Assembly (NCBI GenBank): GCA_021787845.1
Contig: JAJYLH010000028.1
Span: 1 to 64,000, forward strand
Origin: Myxococcales bacterium
GTDB taxonomy: Bacteria > Myxococcota > Myxococcia > Myxococcales > JAJYLH01
Length of the DNA: 64,000 bases
Direction: 5' to 3'
Below, piece by piece: positions 52,496 to 62,030 of this stretch. A program made the translations under genes and the position numbers. The notes beneath the pieces were generated by a model. That model had not been told where the DNA came from, ran no database searches, and was given only the letters and a program-made list of their open reading frames with translations. The stretch's first letter is position 1, and each line of letters starts with the position of its first letter.

Positions 52496-55400
52496 AGGCG
52501 ACTCATGTTCGGCTCGACCTGTTGCGCCTGCTCGCGACGGGGCTCGTGTGCTGTTCCTTCGCGTCGACCTCGGCCAAGCCCATGCCCGAGCAGCCGTACG
52601 TTCCCGGCGACCGCGGGGAGCGCCCGAAGAACGAACGGCTCCTGCCTGACGAGTTCCTGCGCGGCTACGACCCGATCACGGTCTACTTCCAGTCGGACCG
52701 CGGCCCGGCGCGGGGCCCCGCGGACGAGGGCGAGAAGCTCCTGCGCGTCGAGCCGTCGTGGCCCGGCGCCTGGTTCTGGCTCGACCGCCGCACGCTCGAG
52801 TTCCGTCCGGCCGAGCCGTGGCCGGCGCTGGCGCGGTTCGCCGTCACCGGCGGCGGCGCCCACCGCATCCTCACGACGATGATGGCGGCGCCAAGCTCCA
52901 CGGCACCGCCGTCGGGGAGCACCGACCTCGCGCCGTTCCGGTCGTTCACCCTCTCCTTCCCGCAGGAGCTACGGCTCGACGAGCTGCGCAAGATGCTCCA
53001 CCTCGAAATCCGCGACCTGCCGGGGGTCAGCGGCTTGCCCGAGCGCGACCTCACCCACTTCGAGCTGGCGGAAATCCCGCGCACCTCCGCTCGCGACGGC
53101 GCGACCTACATCGTCACGCTCCCCCGCGCGGTGCCCGAAGGAAAGCTCCTGCGCGTCACGCTCAGCCTGGCGCTAGGCGGCAGCGGTCCCACCCTCTGGG
53201 AGGGCCGCCTCTCGACGCGGCTGCCGTTCCACCTGGTGTCGATTCAGTGCGGCCCCTCGCAGTTCACGGTGACGGGCGGCGCGTCGCTCGCGAAGGACAC
53301 GGCGCTCGCGTGCGGGAACCAGGGCGAGCTGCCGCAATTCGTCTTCTCGGCGCCGGTCGATGGGCTGACGGCGACCGCGCTCTCCGAGCTCGTCCGGCTG
53401 TCGCCCGCGGTCGACGACCTGGGGTTCGAGGTCTTCGGCACGCGGGTGCAGCTCCGCGGGCACTTCGTTCCGGACACGCTCTACCGGCTGCGGATCGGCC
53501 CGGCGCCGATTCACGACGACAGCGGCCGGCCGCTCGCGAGCCCGGGCGAAGTGACGGTGTTCGCCTATCGCGGTTGGAAGACGCCGTTCTTGCGCTACTC
53601 GCGGGCGACGGCGCTCGTCGAGGCGAACGGGCCGCGGATGCTGCCGCTGGTCGGCTACGGCGACCGCCGCGCAGACGTGCGCATCTACCGCATCGACCCG
53701 CTCTACACGGGCCTGTGGCCGTTTCCGAGCTCGCCGGTGATGGTCGACGAGCGCAGCGCGCCGCCGTTCCCGGGCGAGGAGCCGACGGTGCCGGTCACGC
53801 CGGGCAGCATCGGTCGCGATCAGCTCGTCGAGAACATCCGCCTCCTCGGCTCGCCGCTGGTGTCGAAAATCGTCCGCCTGCCCCTCGACAAACAGACCGG
53901 CACCACGCGGTTCGGCCTCGATTTGGGGCCGTTGCTCGACCCGGTCGTCGGACCCCGCAAGCCCGGCACCTACCTGGTCGGCCTGCGACGTCTGACCGGC
54001 TCGGCCGAGCGCTCCTACGTCCGCGTGCAGATCACGAACCTCTCGCTGACCGCCGTCGAGGAGCGCGATCACGTCGTGCTCTTCGTCCGCACGCTCGACC
54101 ACGTGCAGCCCGTGCCAGGCGCGACTATTCGCCTCGACGGAACCCGCTGCGTCGATTTCTTCGGGCTCGGGCCCAGATGCCTGAAATACGGTCCCGCCAG
54201 CGTCAGCGTGACTACCGACGGCAAGGGACGCGCGGAGATCGGACTGCTACCAGATTGGACGCAAGTCAGTCGCGTGTCGGTTCAATCCGGAAACGACGTG
54301 CTGGTCATCGACCCGAGCGATCCGCCGCCGCGGTTCGTGTCGAACCACTGGTCGTACTCGTCCAGGTGGCTCTCGTGGCTCACGTCGAAGCCGCCGGCGC
54401 CGGTGAACGATCAGTTGCTCGGCTTCGTCTTCACCGAGCGCCCCATCTACCGTCCGGGCGAAACGGTCTACCTCAAGGGCTACGTTCGCCAGAAGACCGC
54501 GGGCAAGCTGACCAAGCCGACCGGCACCTTCGGGCTGGAAGTGGCCGGGCCGTCAGGGCAGCACTGGAAATTCCCCGTCCGCTTCACCCGCACCGCTGGC
54601 TTCTCGGCGGAATTCAAACCGAAGAAGGACGCCCCGACCGGCACCTACGTCGCGACCGTGTACCGGCTGAAGCCCTACCAGGGCATCGCGACCCGCAGCT
54701 TCCGCATCGAGGCCTACCGCATTCCGACGTTCGAGGTTCGTCTCTATGCGCCGGACAAGGTGCGCCTCGACGGGCCGTTCGCGGTCAAGGCGGTCGCGCA
54801 CTACTACGCTGGCGGCAACGTCGCCGGGCAGCCCATCCAGTGGACCGTCCGGCGATGGCCGTACCATCCCATCCCGAAAGGCCGCAAGGGGTGGATGTTC
54901 GCCTCGTCGACCCAGTTCAGCCGTCCCGGCCAGTCGCGCATGCCTGAAGAGCTTTCGCGCCAGGCGCGGCTCGATGGGCGCGGCGCCGACACGATGACCG
55001 TCAACCCGGCGCTCGATCTCGACGGCAGCCCGCGTATCTACCATTTCGAGGTCACCGTCACCGGCCCCGACAACCAGCCGGTGAGCGCCGTGCGTAACGT
55101 CAAAGCGCTGCCGCCGTTCATCCTCGGCATGAAGCTAAAGCGCTACCTCGAGCACGCGACCGCCATTCGCCCGAAGATCATTGCCGTCGGCGTCGATGAC
55201 AAGGATCTCGGCGGCCAGAAGGTCGTGGTCGAGCTGTACAAACGCATCTGGCGATCGACCCTGCGCGAGACGCATTTCGCGAGCGGCCAAGCGAAGTACG
55301 TGACCGAGCAGGACGACGTGAAGCTCCTCACGAAGACCATTGTCACGAACGCCGCGAGTCCGGTCGTTCCGGTCCTTCCGATCCACGGCGCGGGCGTCTA

Positions 55401-58266
55401 CCTCGTCAAGTTGGTGGCGCGGGACAAGCTGGGGCGCCTGCAGACGCTCTCGGCTGATCTCTACGTCGGCGGCAAGGGGCCGATGGCCTGGCAGAAGCCG
55501 CACGAAGGCGTGTTCACGGTCACGCCGGACCAGGTCACCTATGACCCGGGCGACACCGCGAAGCTGGTCATCGAGAGTCCGTTCCAGACCGGGCAGGCGC
55601 TGGTGGTCGTCGAGGAACCCGAGCAGAACACCTACGCCTGGCTTCCGGTTTCGCAGGGCAAGGCGGTCGCCCAGGTACCCATCACCGACGCGAACGCGCC
55701 GAACTTGCCGGTTCACGTGGTGCTGATGCGCGGGCGTCTGGGCATCGGCACGCGGGCGGATGGTCGTTACCGGCCGGAGACTCTGGCTTCGAGCTTGGAC
55801 CTGACCGTCACGCCGATGAAGAACAGCATCGCGGTCGGCATCGAGCATCCGGACACCGCGCGGCCGGGCGCAAAAGTCGACTTCACACTGACCCTCAAAG
55901 ACGACCGCGGCCGGCCGCTCGCGGGCGAGGTGACGTTCTGGCTGGTCGACGAAGCGGTGCTTTCGCTGGCTAAGGAAGCCTCGCTCGACCCGCTGAAGTC
56001 TTTTGTCACCTGGAATCAGTCGACGACCTCGATTCGTGACTCGCGCAATTGGGTGATCGGGCAGCTCTTCCCCGAGGAAGAAGATCCGGGCGGCGACGGC
56101 GAGGGCGAAGCGGCGGCTCCGGTCTCGACCAAGCGCATCGTTCGCAAGAATTTCAAGACCGTTCCGTACTACCGAGCGACATTGGAGGTTCCGTCGAGCG
56201 GCCGGCTGGTGATTCCGGTGAAGCTCTCGGACGATCTGACGAACTTCCGGGTGCGGGCGGTCGCGGCGAGCGGGTACACGAGATTCGGTTTCCGCGAGAA
56301 CGTCATCCACGTGCGCTTGCCGCTGATCGTCCAGCCGCAGCTTCCCCGGCTCGTACGACAGGGCGACAAGTTCTGGGCCGGCGGCATCGCGCGGTTGATC
56401 GAAGGCAAGGGCGGTCCGGGCAAGGTCGACATCAGCCTCTCCGGACCGGTCACCGGCGGCCAGAAGGTGCAGTCGATCGACCTCGAGCCGAACGCGGCCG
56501 AGTCGGTGGTCTTTCCGCTGACGGCGCGCGCAGCGAATTCGGCGAAGGCGACCTTCATGAAAATCCGCGTGGGTGTGACCCGGAATTCCGACGGTCAAGG
56601 CGACGCGTTCGAAGAGAAGATTCCAGTGCTGCCGGATCGGCAGCTCGAACGTTTTGCCTACATCGCGCGTTTCAAGCCAGGCGCGGTCAAGCTGAAGCCA
56701 TTCCCGGAGCCGCCGAGGCCCGGCACCGCCTCCGAACAGGTGATGGTGACGGCGGTGCCTGGCGTTCTGGAGCTCGCGGCCGGTCTCGACTACCTGGCGG
56801 CCTACCCGCACGGATGCCTGGAGCAGCGGCTGTCGCAAGTCTGGCCAGTCATCATGGAGGCCGAGCTGCTGCACTCGTTTGGCTTGGACGCGGAGTATGG
56901 CCCGAAGGTCTCTGGCGCGGTGCAGCAGTTCCTGGCCGACCTTCCGAAGTTCCAGGACGACCAGGGTTTGTTTGCCTTTTGGCCGGGCGACCATGGCGAC
57001 TTGCAGCTCACCGCGGACACCGTGGCGCTCCTCGGGCGCGCCAAATCCGCGGGCTTCGCGGTCGATCCGAAGGTCGAGGGGCGGGCGGTTCGGGTGCTCC
57101 AGGCGTCCTTGCGAAGCGACTGGCACGGGCTCTGGCCGGACTACGCTTGGGATCAGCGGACCGACGCGCTCGAGGCGCTCTCGGCAATCGGCTTGCTGAA
57201 CGAGCCGTACGTGATCGACCTTTTCCACGACAAGGACGACATGGACGCGACCAGCCTCGCGGACCTCGCCCTCGCGATGAGCGTGCGGCCTCACGTCTAC
57301 GGCAAGGAGCTGAAGTCGCTCAAGCACGATTTGTGGAATTCGGTGGTGCTCAAGCTCGTGCGCGGCAAGCGGGTCTTCGACGGCATTCGCGACCGCCGCA
57401 CGGGATGGCGCGCGAACTACCTCGGCTCTGACACCTCGACGACCGCGATGGTGATGGAAGCACTCTTGACGCTCGACCCGACGAACCCCGAGCACGCGCT
57501 CCTGCGCGACGGCCTCGTGTCCTACGCGACCGGGGAAGGCTTTGGCGATACCTACGACAACCGCGAAGCGATTACCGCGCTCGCGATGTACCTCGAACAG
57601 GGACGCGACCCGCTGCCGACTTCGACCGTCACCGCCGGCGACGTTCGCCTGCATCTCGACACTACGCACAAGGCCGCGCAGCACACGTTCGAGCTGAATG
57701 CGCCGCCGCCGGTCACCGTTACCGGCACCGAAGTCGGGGCGCGCGTCGCGTACACGTACCTTCCCAATACGCCGGGCGATCACGTCACGGCGCAGCATCA
57801 GGGACTCCTGGTTTCGCGGTCGTACACGCTGGTCCACGCCGACGGCACGATGGACACGCCGGTCGACGACGAAGCCGGAGCGACGCGGCGGATAAAGCTC
57901 GGCGACATCCTGGAAATCCACGCGCGGCTGCAAACACTGAAAGATCGTTACTTCGTCGCGTTCGTGGTGCCCTTCGCGGCGGGCTTGGAACCGATGAACC
58001 CGGCGCTCGCGACGAGCGGCGCCAACGCGCGACCGTCGCAAGCGGACAGCATCGCGCCGACCTACGTCCAGCGGCTCGACGGCGAAGTTCGTTACTACTT
58101 CGACGACCTGCCACGCGGGTCGTACGTCTTCCATTTCCGGGTGCGCGCGGCGACGGAAGGCTCGTTCGTGCAGCCGGCGCCGTGGGCCGAGCTGATGTAC
58201 AAACCCGCGGTTCGCGGTCGCGGCGACGGGATGCGCATCGTCGTCACGGGTCCGCACCAGAAGTAG
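52492..58266 (+). CDS. Bacterial alpha-2-macroglobulin with thioester
   Basis: This is a 1924-residue A2M-family protein. After an N-terminal export signal (LLRLLATGLVCCSFASTSA; a lipobox is possible but imperfect) it has macroglobulin domains. The MG7-like GETVYLKGYVR and the strand FTERPIYRPGETVY are followed by a likely bait stretch and the thioester domain with CLEQ at residues 1442-1445 (YPHGCLEQRLSQVWP). A complement-like alpha-helical toroid and a C-terminal receptor-like domain complete it. When a protease cuts the bait, the thioester couples to it and traps it. It starts with GTG overlapping the giant repeat protein and ends three bases before PBP1C, the usual partner in envelope damage control. 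It is longer than E. coli YfhM. Confidence 0.94.
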   Translation: MKATHVRLDLLRLLATGLVCCSFASTSAKPMPEQPYVPGDRGERPKNERLLPDEFLRGYDPITVYFQSDRGPARGPADEGEKLLRVEPSWPGAWFWLDRRTLEFRPAEPWPALARFAVTGGGAHRILTTMMAAPSSTAPPSGSTDLAPFRSFTLSFPQELRLDELRKMLHLEIRDLPGVSGLPERDLTHFELAEIPRTSARDGATYIVTLPRAVPEGKLLRVTLSLALGGSGPTLWEGRLSTRLPFHLVSIQCGPSQFTVTGGASLAKDTALACGNQGELPQFVFSAPVDGLTATALSELVRLSPAVDDLGFEVFGTRVQLRGHFVPDTLYRLRIGPAPIHDDSGRPLASPGEVTVFAYRGWKTPFLRYSRATALVEANGPRMLPLVGYGDRRADVRIYRIDPLYTGLWPFPSSPVMVDERSAPPFPGEEPTVPVTPGSIGRDQLVENIRLLGSPLVSKIVRLPLDKQTGTTRFGLDLGPLLDPVVGPRKPGTYLVGLRRLTGSAERSYVRVQITNLSLTAVEERDHVVLFVRTLDHVQPVPGATIRLDGTRCVDFFGLGPRCLKYGPASVSVTTDGKGRAEIGLLPDWTQVSRVSVQSGNDVLVIDPSDPPPRFVSNHWSYSSRWLSWLTSKPPAPVNDQLLGFVFTERPIYRPGETVYLKGYVRQKTAGKLTKPTGTFGLEVAGPSGQHWKFPVRFTRTAGFSAEFKPKKDAPTGTYVATVYRLKPYQGIATRSFRIEAYRIPTFEVRLYAPDKVRLDGPFAVKAVAHYYAGGNVAGQPIQWTVRRWPYHPIPKGRKGWMFASSTQFSRPGQSRMPEELSRQARLDGRGADTMTVNPALDLDGSPRIYHFEVTVTGPDNQPVSAVRNVKALPPFILGMKLKRYLEHATAIRPKIIAVGVDDKDLGGQKVVVELYKRIWRSTLRETHFASGQAKYVTEQDDVKLLTKTIVTNAASPVVPVLPIHGAGVYLVKLVARDKLGRLQTLSADLYVGGKGPMAWQKPHEGVFTVTPDQVTYDPGDTAKLVIESPFQTGQALVVVEEPEQNTYAWLPVSQGKAVAQVPITDANAPNLPVHVVLMRGRLGIGTRADGRYRPETLASSLDLTVTPMKNSIAVGIEHPDTARPGAKVDFTLTLKDDRGRPLAGEVTFWLVDEAVLSLAKEASLDPLKSFVTWNQSTTSIRDSRNWVIGQLFPEEEDPGGDGEGEAAAPVSTKRIVRKNFKTVPYYRATLEVPSSGRLVIPVKLSDDLTNFRVRAVAASGYTRFGFRENVIHVRLPLIVQPQLPRLVRQGDKFWAGGIARLIEGKGGPGKVDISLSGPVTGGQKVQSIDLEPNAAESVVFPLTARAANSAKATFMKIRVGVTRNSDGQGDAFEEKIPVLPDRQLERFAYIARFKPGAVKLKPFPEPPRPGTASEQVMVTAVPGVLELAAGLDYLAAYPHGCLEQRLSQVWPVIMEAELLHSFGLDAEYGPKVSGAVQQFLADLPKFQDDQGLFAFWPGDHGDLQLTADTVALLGRAKSAGFAVDPKVEGRAVRVLQASLRSDWHGLWPDYAWDQRTDALEALSAIGLLNEPYVIDLFHDKDDMDATSLADLALAMSVRPHVYGKELKSLKHDLWNSVVLKLVRGKRVFDGIRDRRTGWRANYLGSDTSTTAMVMEALLTLDPTNPEHALLRDGLVSYATGEGFGDTYDNREAITALAMYLEQGRDPLPTSTVTAGDVRLHLDTTHKAAQHTFELNAPPPVTVTGTEVGARVAYTYLPNTPGDHVTAQHQGLLVSRSYTLVHADGTMDTPVDDEAGATRRIKLGDILEIHARLQTLKDRYFVAFVVPFAAGLEPMNPALATSGANARPSQADSIAPTYVQRLDGEVRYYFDDLPRGSYVFHFRVRAATEGSFVQPAPWAELMYKPAVRGRGDGMRIVVTGPHQK

Positions 58267-58269
58267 TCC

Positions 58270-60831
58270 ATGCGCCGCCGACTCGCCAGCGTCGCGGTTC
58301 GTCTGCGCCGTCACTGGCCGGTCGTCGGCCTTTGCCTCGCCCTGATCCTCGGTCTGTCGCTTTGGGGCTTCGGGCGCTCGCTCCGGCGCGGTCTGAGCCC
58401 GTTGCACACGTCGCGACTCATCCTCGACCGCCGCGGCCGCTATCTCGGGGAGGTACCGAGCTCCCAAGGGCTGCTGGGGGAATGGCCGACGCCGTACGTG
58501 CTGCCCGACAAGGTCTTGCGCGCCACGCTCGAGGCCGAGGATCGCCACTTCTTCCACCACGACGGCATCTACTGGCCTTCGGTCTTGCGGGCGTCCTGGC
58601 AAGATCTGACGAGCGGGCGCATCGTCAGTGGCGCTTCGACCATCGCGATGCAGGTCGCGCGGCTGCAATGGCCGATTCGCGGCAACCGCTTCTGGCACAA
58701 AGCGCAAGAGGCGGTGGAAGCGGTGCTGCTCGTTCACGACTTCGGTCACGAGCGGGTGCTCCGGCAGTACCTGGCGCTCGCGCCGTACGGCAATCGCGTG
58801 CGCGGCGTCGTGCGGGCGGCGCGGCTGTACTTCGACGAGCCGGTCGAGGACTTGACCTGGGCCCAGGCGGCGCTGCTCGCGGGCTTGCCGCAGGCGCCCG
58901 GGCGGATGGACCCGTTCCATCCCGCCGGGCTCAGGCGCGCGCTCGCGCGGTCGCATCGGATCTTGCGCGCGCTGCGCGCCGACGGATTTCTCACCGCTGA
59001 CGACCTGCGACACGCCCTGCACGACTCGCTCGGGCTCGTCCAAAGGCCGCATCGGGTGCCCGACGCGATGCACGTGATCCTTTTGCTCTCGCAACGCGCG
59101 CGCTCGCTTCATCAGACGATTCTGCGTTCGACGATCGACCTCGACATCCAGCGCGCGGCCGCTCATGCGTTGAAGACGGAGCTTGCCAACCTCGCGGCGG
59201 ACGACGCGGGAAACGGCGCGGTGCTGGTGGTCGATCCAGCGACCGGCGAGGTTCTCGCGCACGTCGGCTCGGCGAACTACTTCGACCAGGCGCATCACGG
59301 CGCCATCGACTACACGACGACCCGGCGCTCGCCCGGGTCGGCGCTCAAGCCGTTCATCTACGGTCTCGCGTTGGAGAAGGGTCCGTGGACCGCAGCGAGC
59401 GAGTTGCCAGACACGCCGGTCGAGTATCCGCTCGACGGTGACGGCGGCGCGTACGTGCCCGAGGACTTCAATCGCGCGTTCCTGGGACCGATGCTCCTGC
59501 GGGAGGCGCTCGCGAACTCGCGCAACATTCCGGCGCTGCGAGTCTTGTCCGATGTCGGCGTCGAGCCCGCGCTCCAATTTTTCCAGAAGGCGGGCGTGCA
59601 AGGCATCACGTTCGACCCGGCGAAATACGGGCTGTCGCTCGCCATCGGCGGCCTCGGCGTGACGCTGCACGAGCTCGTCACGATGTACACCGCCATCGCC
59701 GATCAGGGCGTCGAGCACCAGCTACAGTACTTCCTGCCAGGACCTCGCTCCTGTCCAAAACAGCATCCGTGCCCGAGCGCAGAACCGCTCATCCCGAGCG
59801 CCGTCGAGGGACGAGCGGTTCTGCGCGGCGGCGCCCGTCCCTCGACTGCGCTCGGGATGAGCGGAAATCTCCGATGCGGCGGACATCGGACAGCAGTGGC
59901 GGGACCGACCGTGCCTGCCGTCCGCCTCTTCTCTTCGGAAACCGCCAACCTCTTGCGCGACATCCTGAGCGACCCGGAAGCGCGGCGGCCCTCGTTCCGG
60001 CCGGGCGACGCGCTGGATTTTCCGTTCGCCGTCGCTGAGAAGACCGGCACCAGCCAGGGCCATCGCGACACCTGGGTCGCCGCGTTCAGCGATCGGTTGC
60101 TCGTCGGCGTCTGGATTGGCAATGCCGAAGGGCTCCCGATGGGCGAATTGACCGGGTCCAGCTCCGCGGCGGTGGTGATGCACGATGTCATGAAGACAGT
60201 GATGCCGACGCTCGCGCCCTACCGCGCCATCGCCTCCACCTTCGGGGTCCCTCCGGGTTTTGTCACCCGCACCATCTGCCCGCTCTCGGGCCTGCTCGCC
60301 GGACCAGACTGTCCAGATCGGAAGGTAGAGATCTTTGCGCCCGGCACCCAGCCGACCGAGCATTGCTCTTGGCATCATCCGGTCGCCCTCGACCTCCGCA
60401 ACGGCCTGCGCGCCGGGCCCGGCTGCCCGAAGCGGTTCCTCGTCCGCCGCCCGATGCTCGACCTGCCGCCGGTCTTCGACACCTGGGCCCGCCTGCACCA
60501 CGTCGCCATCGCGCCCCATGCCTACAGCCCGCTTTGCCCGTCGTCCCCGCACGACCTCGAGGCGAGCGTGCGCATCATCTCGCCGCAACCGCGCGCGCAC
60601 TACTTGTGGGATCCGGACACCCCGGCCGACGCGGCCGGCATCCGCCTCGCGGCCAACGTCACCCCCGCCGGCGAAAGGGTCGTCTGGATTGTCGATGGCG
60701 CCCCCATCGGCGAATCCCGCTGGCCCGACGCGATGAGCTGGTCGCCGACGCCCGGCCGGCACACCATCGTCGCCGCCCTCGCCGACGGCCTCGGCATGTC
60801 GACTCCGGTCACCGTCACCGTCGACAACTGA
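58270..60831 (+). CDS. pbpC: Penicillin-binding protein 1C with in-frame repeat insertion
   Basis: This 853-residue bifunctional peptidoglycan synthase has an N-terminal membrane helix (about 17-37). The GT51 glycosyltransferase domain has the catalytic Glu in LEAEDRHFFHHDGIYW and GASTIAMQVARL. The transpeptidase has Ser357-x-x-Lys360 (SPGSALKPF), SRN in LANSRNIPAL and KTGT at about 591-594 (AEKTGTSQGH). A C-terminal PBP1C-specific domain starts near VRIISPQPRAHY. Between the transpeptidase motifs, residues of roughly 491-552 are foreign: they include PLIPSAVEGRA and ARPSTALGMSG, the translation of a dispersed repeat. The gene follows A2M by three bases, the classic pairing. Confidence 0.94.
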   Translation: MRRRLASVAVRLRRHWPVVGLCLALILGLSLWGFGRSLRRGLSPLHTSRLILDRRGRYLGEVPSSQGLLGEWPTPYVLPDKVLRATLEAEDRHFFHHDGIYWPSVLRASWQDLTSGRIVSGASTIAMQVARLQWPIRGNRFWHKAQEAVEAVLLVHDFGHERVLRQYLALAPYGNRVRGVVRAARLYFDEPVEDLTWAQAALLAGLPQAPGRMDPFHPAGLRRALARSHRILRALRADGFLTADDLRHALHDSLGLVQRPHRVPDAMHVILLLSQRARSLHQTILRSTIDLDIQRAAAHALKTELANLAADDAGNGAVLVVDPATGEVLAHVGSANYFDQAHHGAIDYTTTRRSPGSALKPFIYGLALEKGPWTAASELPDTPVEYPLDGDGGAYVPEDFNRAFLGPMLLREALANSRNIPALRVLSDVGVEPALQFFQKAGVQGITFDPAKYGLSLAIGGLGVTLHELVTMYTAIADQGVEHQLQYFLPGPRSCPKQHPCPSAEPLIPSAVEGRAVLRGGARPSTALGMSGNLRCGGHRTAVAGPTVPAVRLFSSETANLLRDILSDPEARRPSFRPGDALDFPFAVAEKTGTSQGHRDTWVAAFSDRLLVGVWIGNAEGLPMGELTGSSSAAVVMHDVMKTVMPTLAPYRAIASTFGVPPGFVTRTICPLSGLLAGPDCPDRKVEIFAPGTQPTEHCSWHHPVALDLRNGLRAGPGCPKRFLVRRPMLDLPPVFDTWARLHHVAIAPHAYSPLCPSSPHDLEASVRIISPQPRAHYLWDPDTPADAAGIRLAANVTPAGERVVWIVDGAPIGESRWPDAMSWSPTPGRHTIVAALADGLGMSTPVTVTVDN
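59785..59864. repeat. CGCTCATCC-family repeat inserted in frame inside pbpC
   Basis: This 80-bp block has arms CCGCTCATCCCGAGCGC and its inverse, flanked by a further inverted pair (GCGCAGAACCGC / GCGGTTCTGCGC at the inner side). It matches the intergenic copies at 20763-20842 and 18500-18583. Here it is translated without a stop inside the transpeptidase domain. Confidence 0.88.
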
Positions 60832-61304
60832 CATGATGGATGGATGAAGCGGAGCGGAACCCATCGACCTTCGGAACTTGCTCCGCGACCCCCGGAACCT
60901 GCTCCACGACCTCCATCGACCGCGCCGCGAGCGTGACCTTGATACAGCCCCTCCACCGCTCCGCCGGACGCCCGACCCGATGCCGCCTGACCTCGGCCGG
61001 CGGCGCCGCGGCGACGACCGTGATGCGATGCGCGTTTCTCTCGGACCTTCTCGCCTTTCCAGGGCAGCCATCGGCTGTCCGGGGCCCCCCGCCCTTCGGC
61101 TTCACCTGAACGCAACTGCGCCTCTTCCGCGGCATCCACGCCGTTAGCGCCCTCTTGCGCCCGCCCAGCGACCCGAAGAGTTCCGCTTGACCGTGCGTAT
61201 GAACCCTGCCTAGCCTCCCCCGCGAGAGGCGATGTACGATTGCCTTGCTCGCGACGAGACCGGGGTGTGGCTGCCAGCGATTGGTCTGCCGGGAGAGGTC
61301 TGCG
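60832..61304. other. Gap between pbpC and radC with one half repeat
   Basis: Bases 60835-60868 are half of the GTAGGATGGGTG-family repeat (GGATGGATGAAGCGGAGCGG), starting four bases after the pbpC stop. The remaining 430 bases carry no gene, RNA or other repeat that I can support; the radC promoter should lie here. Confidence 0.55.
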
Positions 61305-62030
61305 ATGCCGATGACGCCCGACGATGACCTCCACGCGGGTCACCGCTCACGCCTGCGCACGCGTTTCGTCGCCGAGGGTCTCGACGGCTTCGAGGATCAC
61401 CAGGTGCTGGAGTTGCTCCTCTTCTATGCGATCCCTCGCCGGGATACGAACGAAATCGCGCACCTGCTCTTGACCCGGTACGGATCGTTATCGGCGGTCC
61501 TCGAGGCCGACCCGGCCGACCTCGCGGCGACGCCCGGGATCGGTGAGGCAGCAGCCTCGCTCCTGGCCCTCGTTCCGGCGATGACCCGTCGCTACGCCAT
61601 GGACCGGGCCCGGCAGGATCGAACCGTGCTCGATTCCACTGAGCGGGCGGCCGCGTTCGCGGTGCCGCTGATGGCCGGTCGAACCGAAGAGGTCTTCTAC
61701 GTCGTCTGCCTCGACTCGCGCCTGCGCGTCCTCGTGCCCGCGCTCGTCTCGGAAGGGATGCTCGATCACGCGAGAGTCGAGCCGCGGCGGGCCGTCGAGG
61801 CCGCCCTGCGGCACAAGGCCCATTCGGTCATCCTCGCGCACAACCACCCGAACGGAAAAGCCAAGCCGAGCACCGCCGATCACGCGGCGACCCGCGCGCT
61901 CTGCGCGGCGTTCGATCCCATCGGCATCGCCGTGCGCGATCATCTGGTCATCGCCGGCGAAGAGTGGTACAGCTTCACCCGTGCAGGCGACCTGGCCAGG
62001 AGCCGCGACGCGAAGGGAACCTCGTCATGA
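61305..62030 (+). CDS. radC: RadC-family JAB-domain protein
   Basis: This 241-residue protein has an N-terminal helix-hairpin-helix part (ADLAATPGIGEAAASLLAL) and a C-terminal JAB/MPN+ metalloprotease-like domain. That domain has the metal-binding motif HNHPNGKAKPSTAD and the preceding Glu (VSEGMLDHARVEPRRAVEAA). RadC proteins are linked to DNA metabolism and mobile elements, with biochemical role unsettled. GGGAGAGG precedes the ATG at 61305. Its stop overlaps the helicase start by ATGA, which couples the two genes and suggests a joint DNA-processing or defence function. Confidence 0.92.
   Translation: MPMTPDDDLHAGHRSRLRTRFVAEGLDGFEDHQVLELLLFYAIPRRDTNEIAHLLLTRYGSLSAVLEADPADLAATPGIGEAAASLLALVPAMTRRYAMDRARQDRTVLDSTERAAAFAVPLMAGRTEEVFYVVCLDSRLRVLVPALVSEGMLDHARVEPRRAVEAALRHKAHSVILAHNHPNGKAKPSTADHAATRALCAAFDPIGIAVRDHLVIAGEEWYSFTRAGDLARSRDAKGTSS

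Noticed and set aside
55135-59718. A 1527-codon open frame on the minus strand opposite A2M and pbpC
   Set aside because: It is rich in Arg, Val, Asp, His and Gln with no recognisable domain. It mirrors the sense genes, which match known families over their full length, and so is an effect of high-GC codon use.
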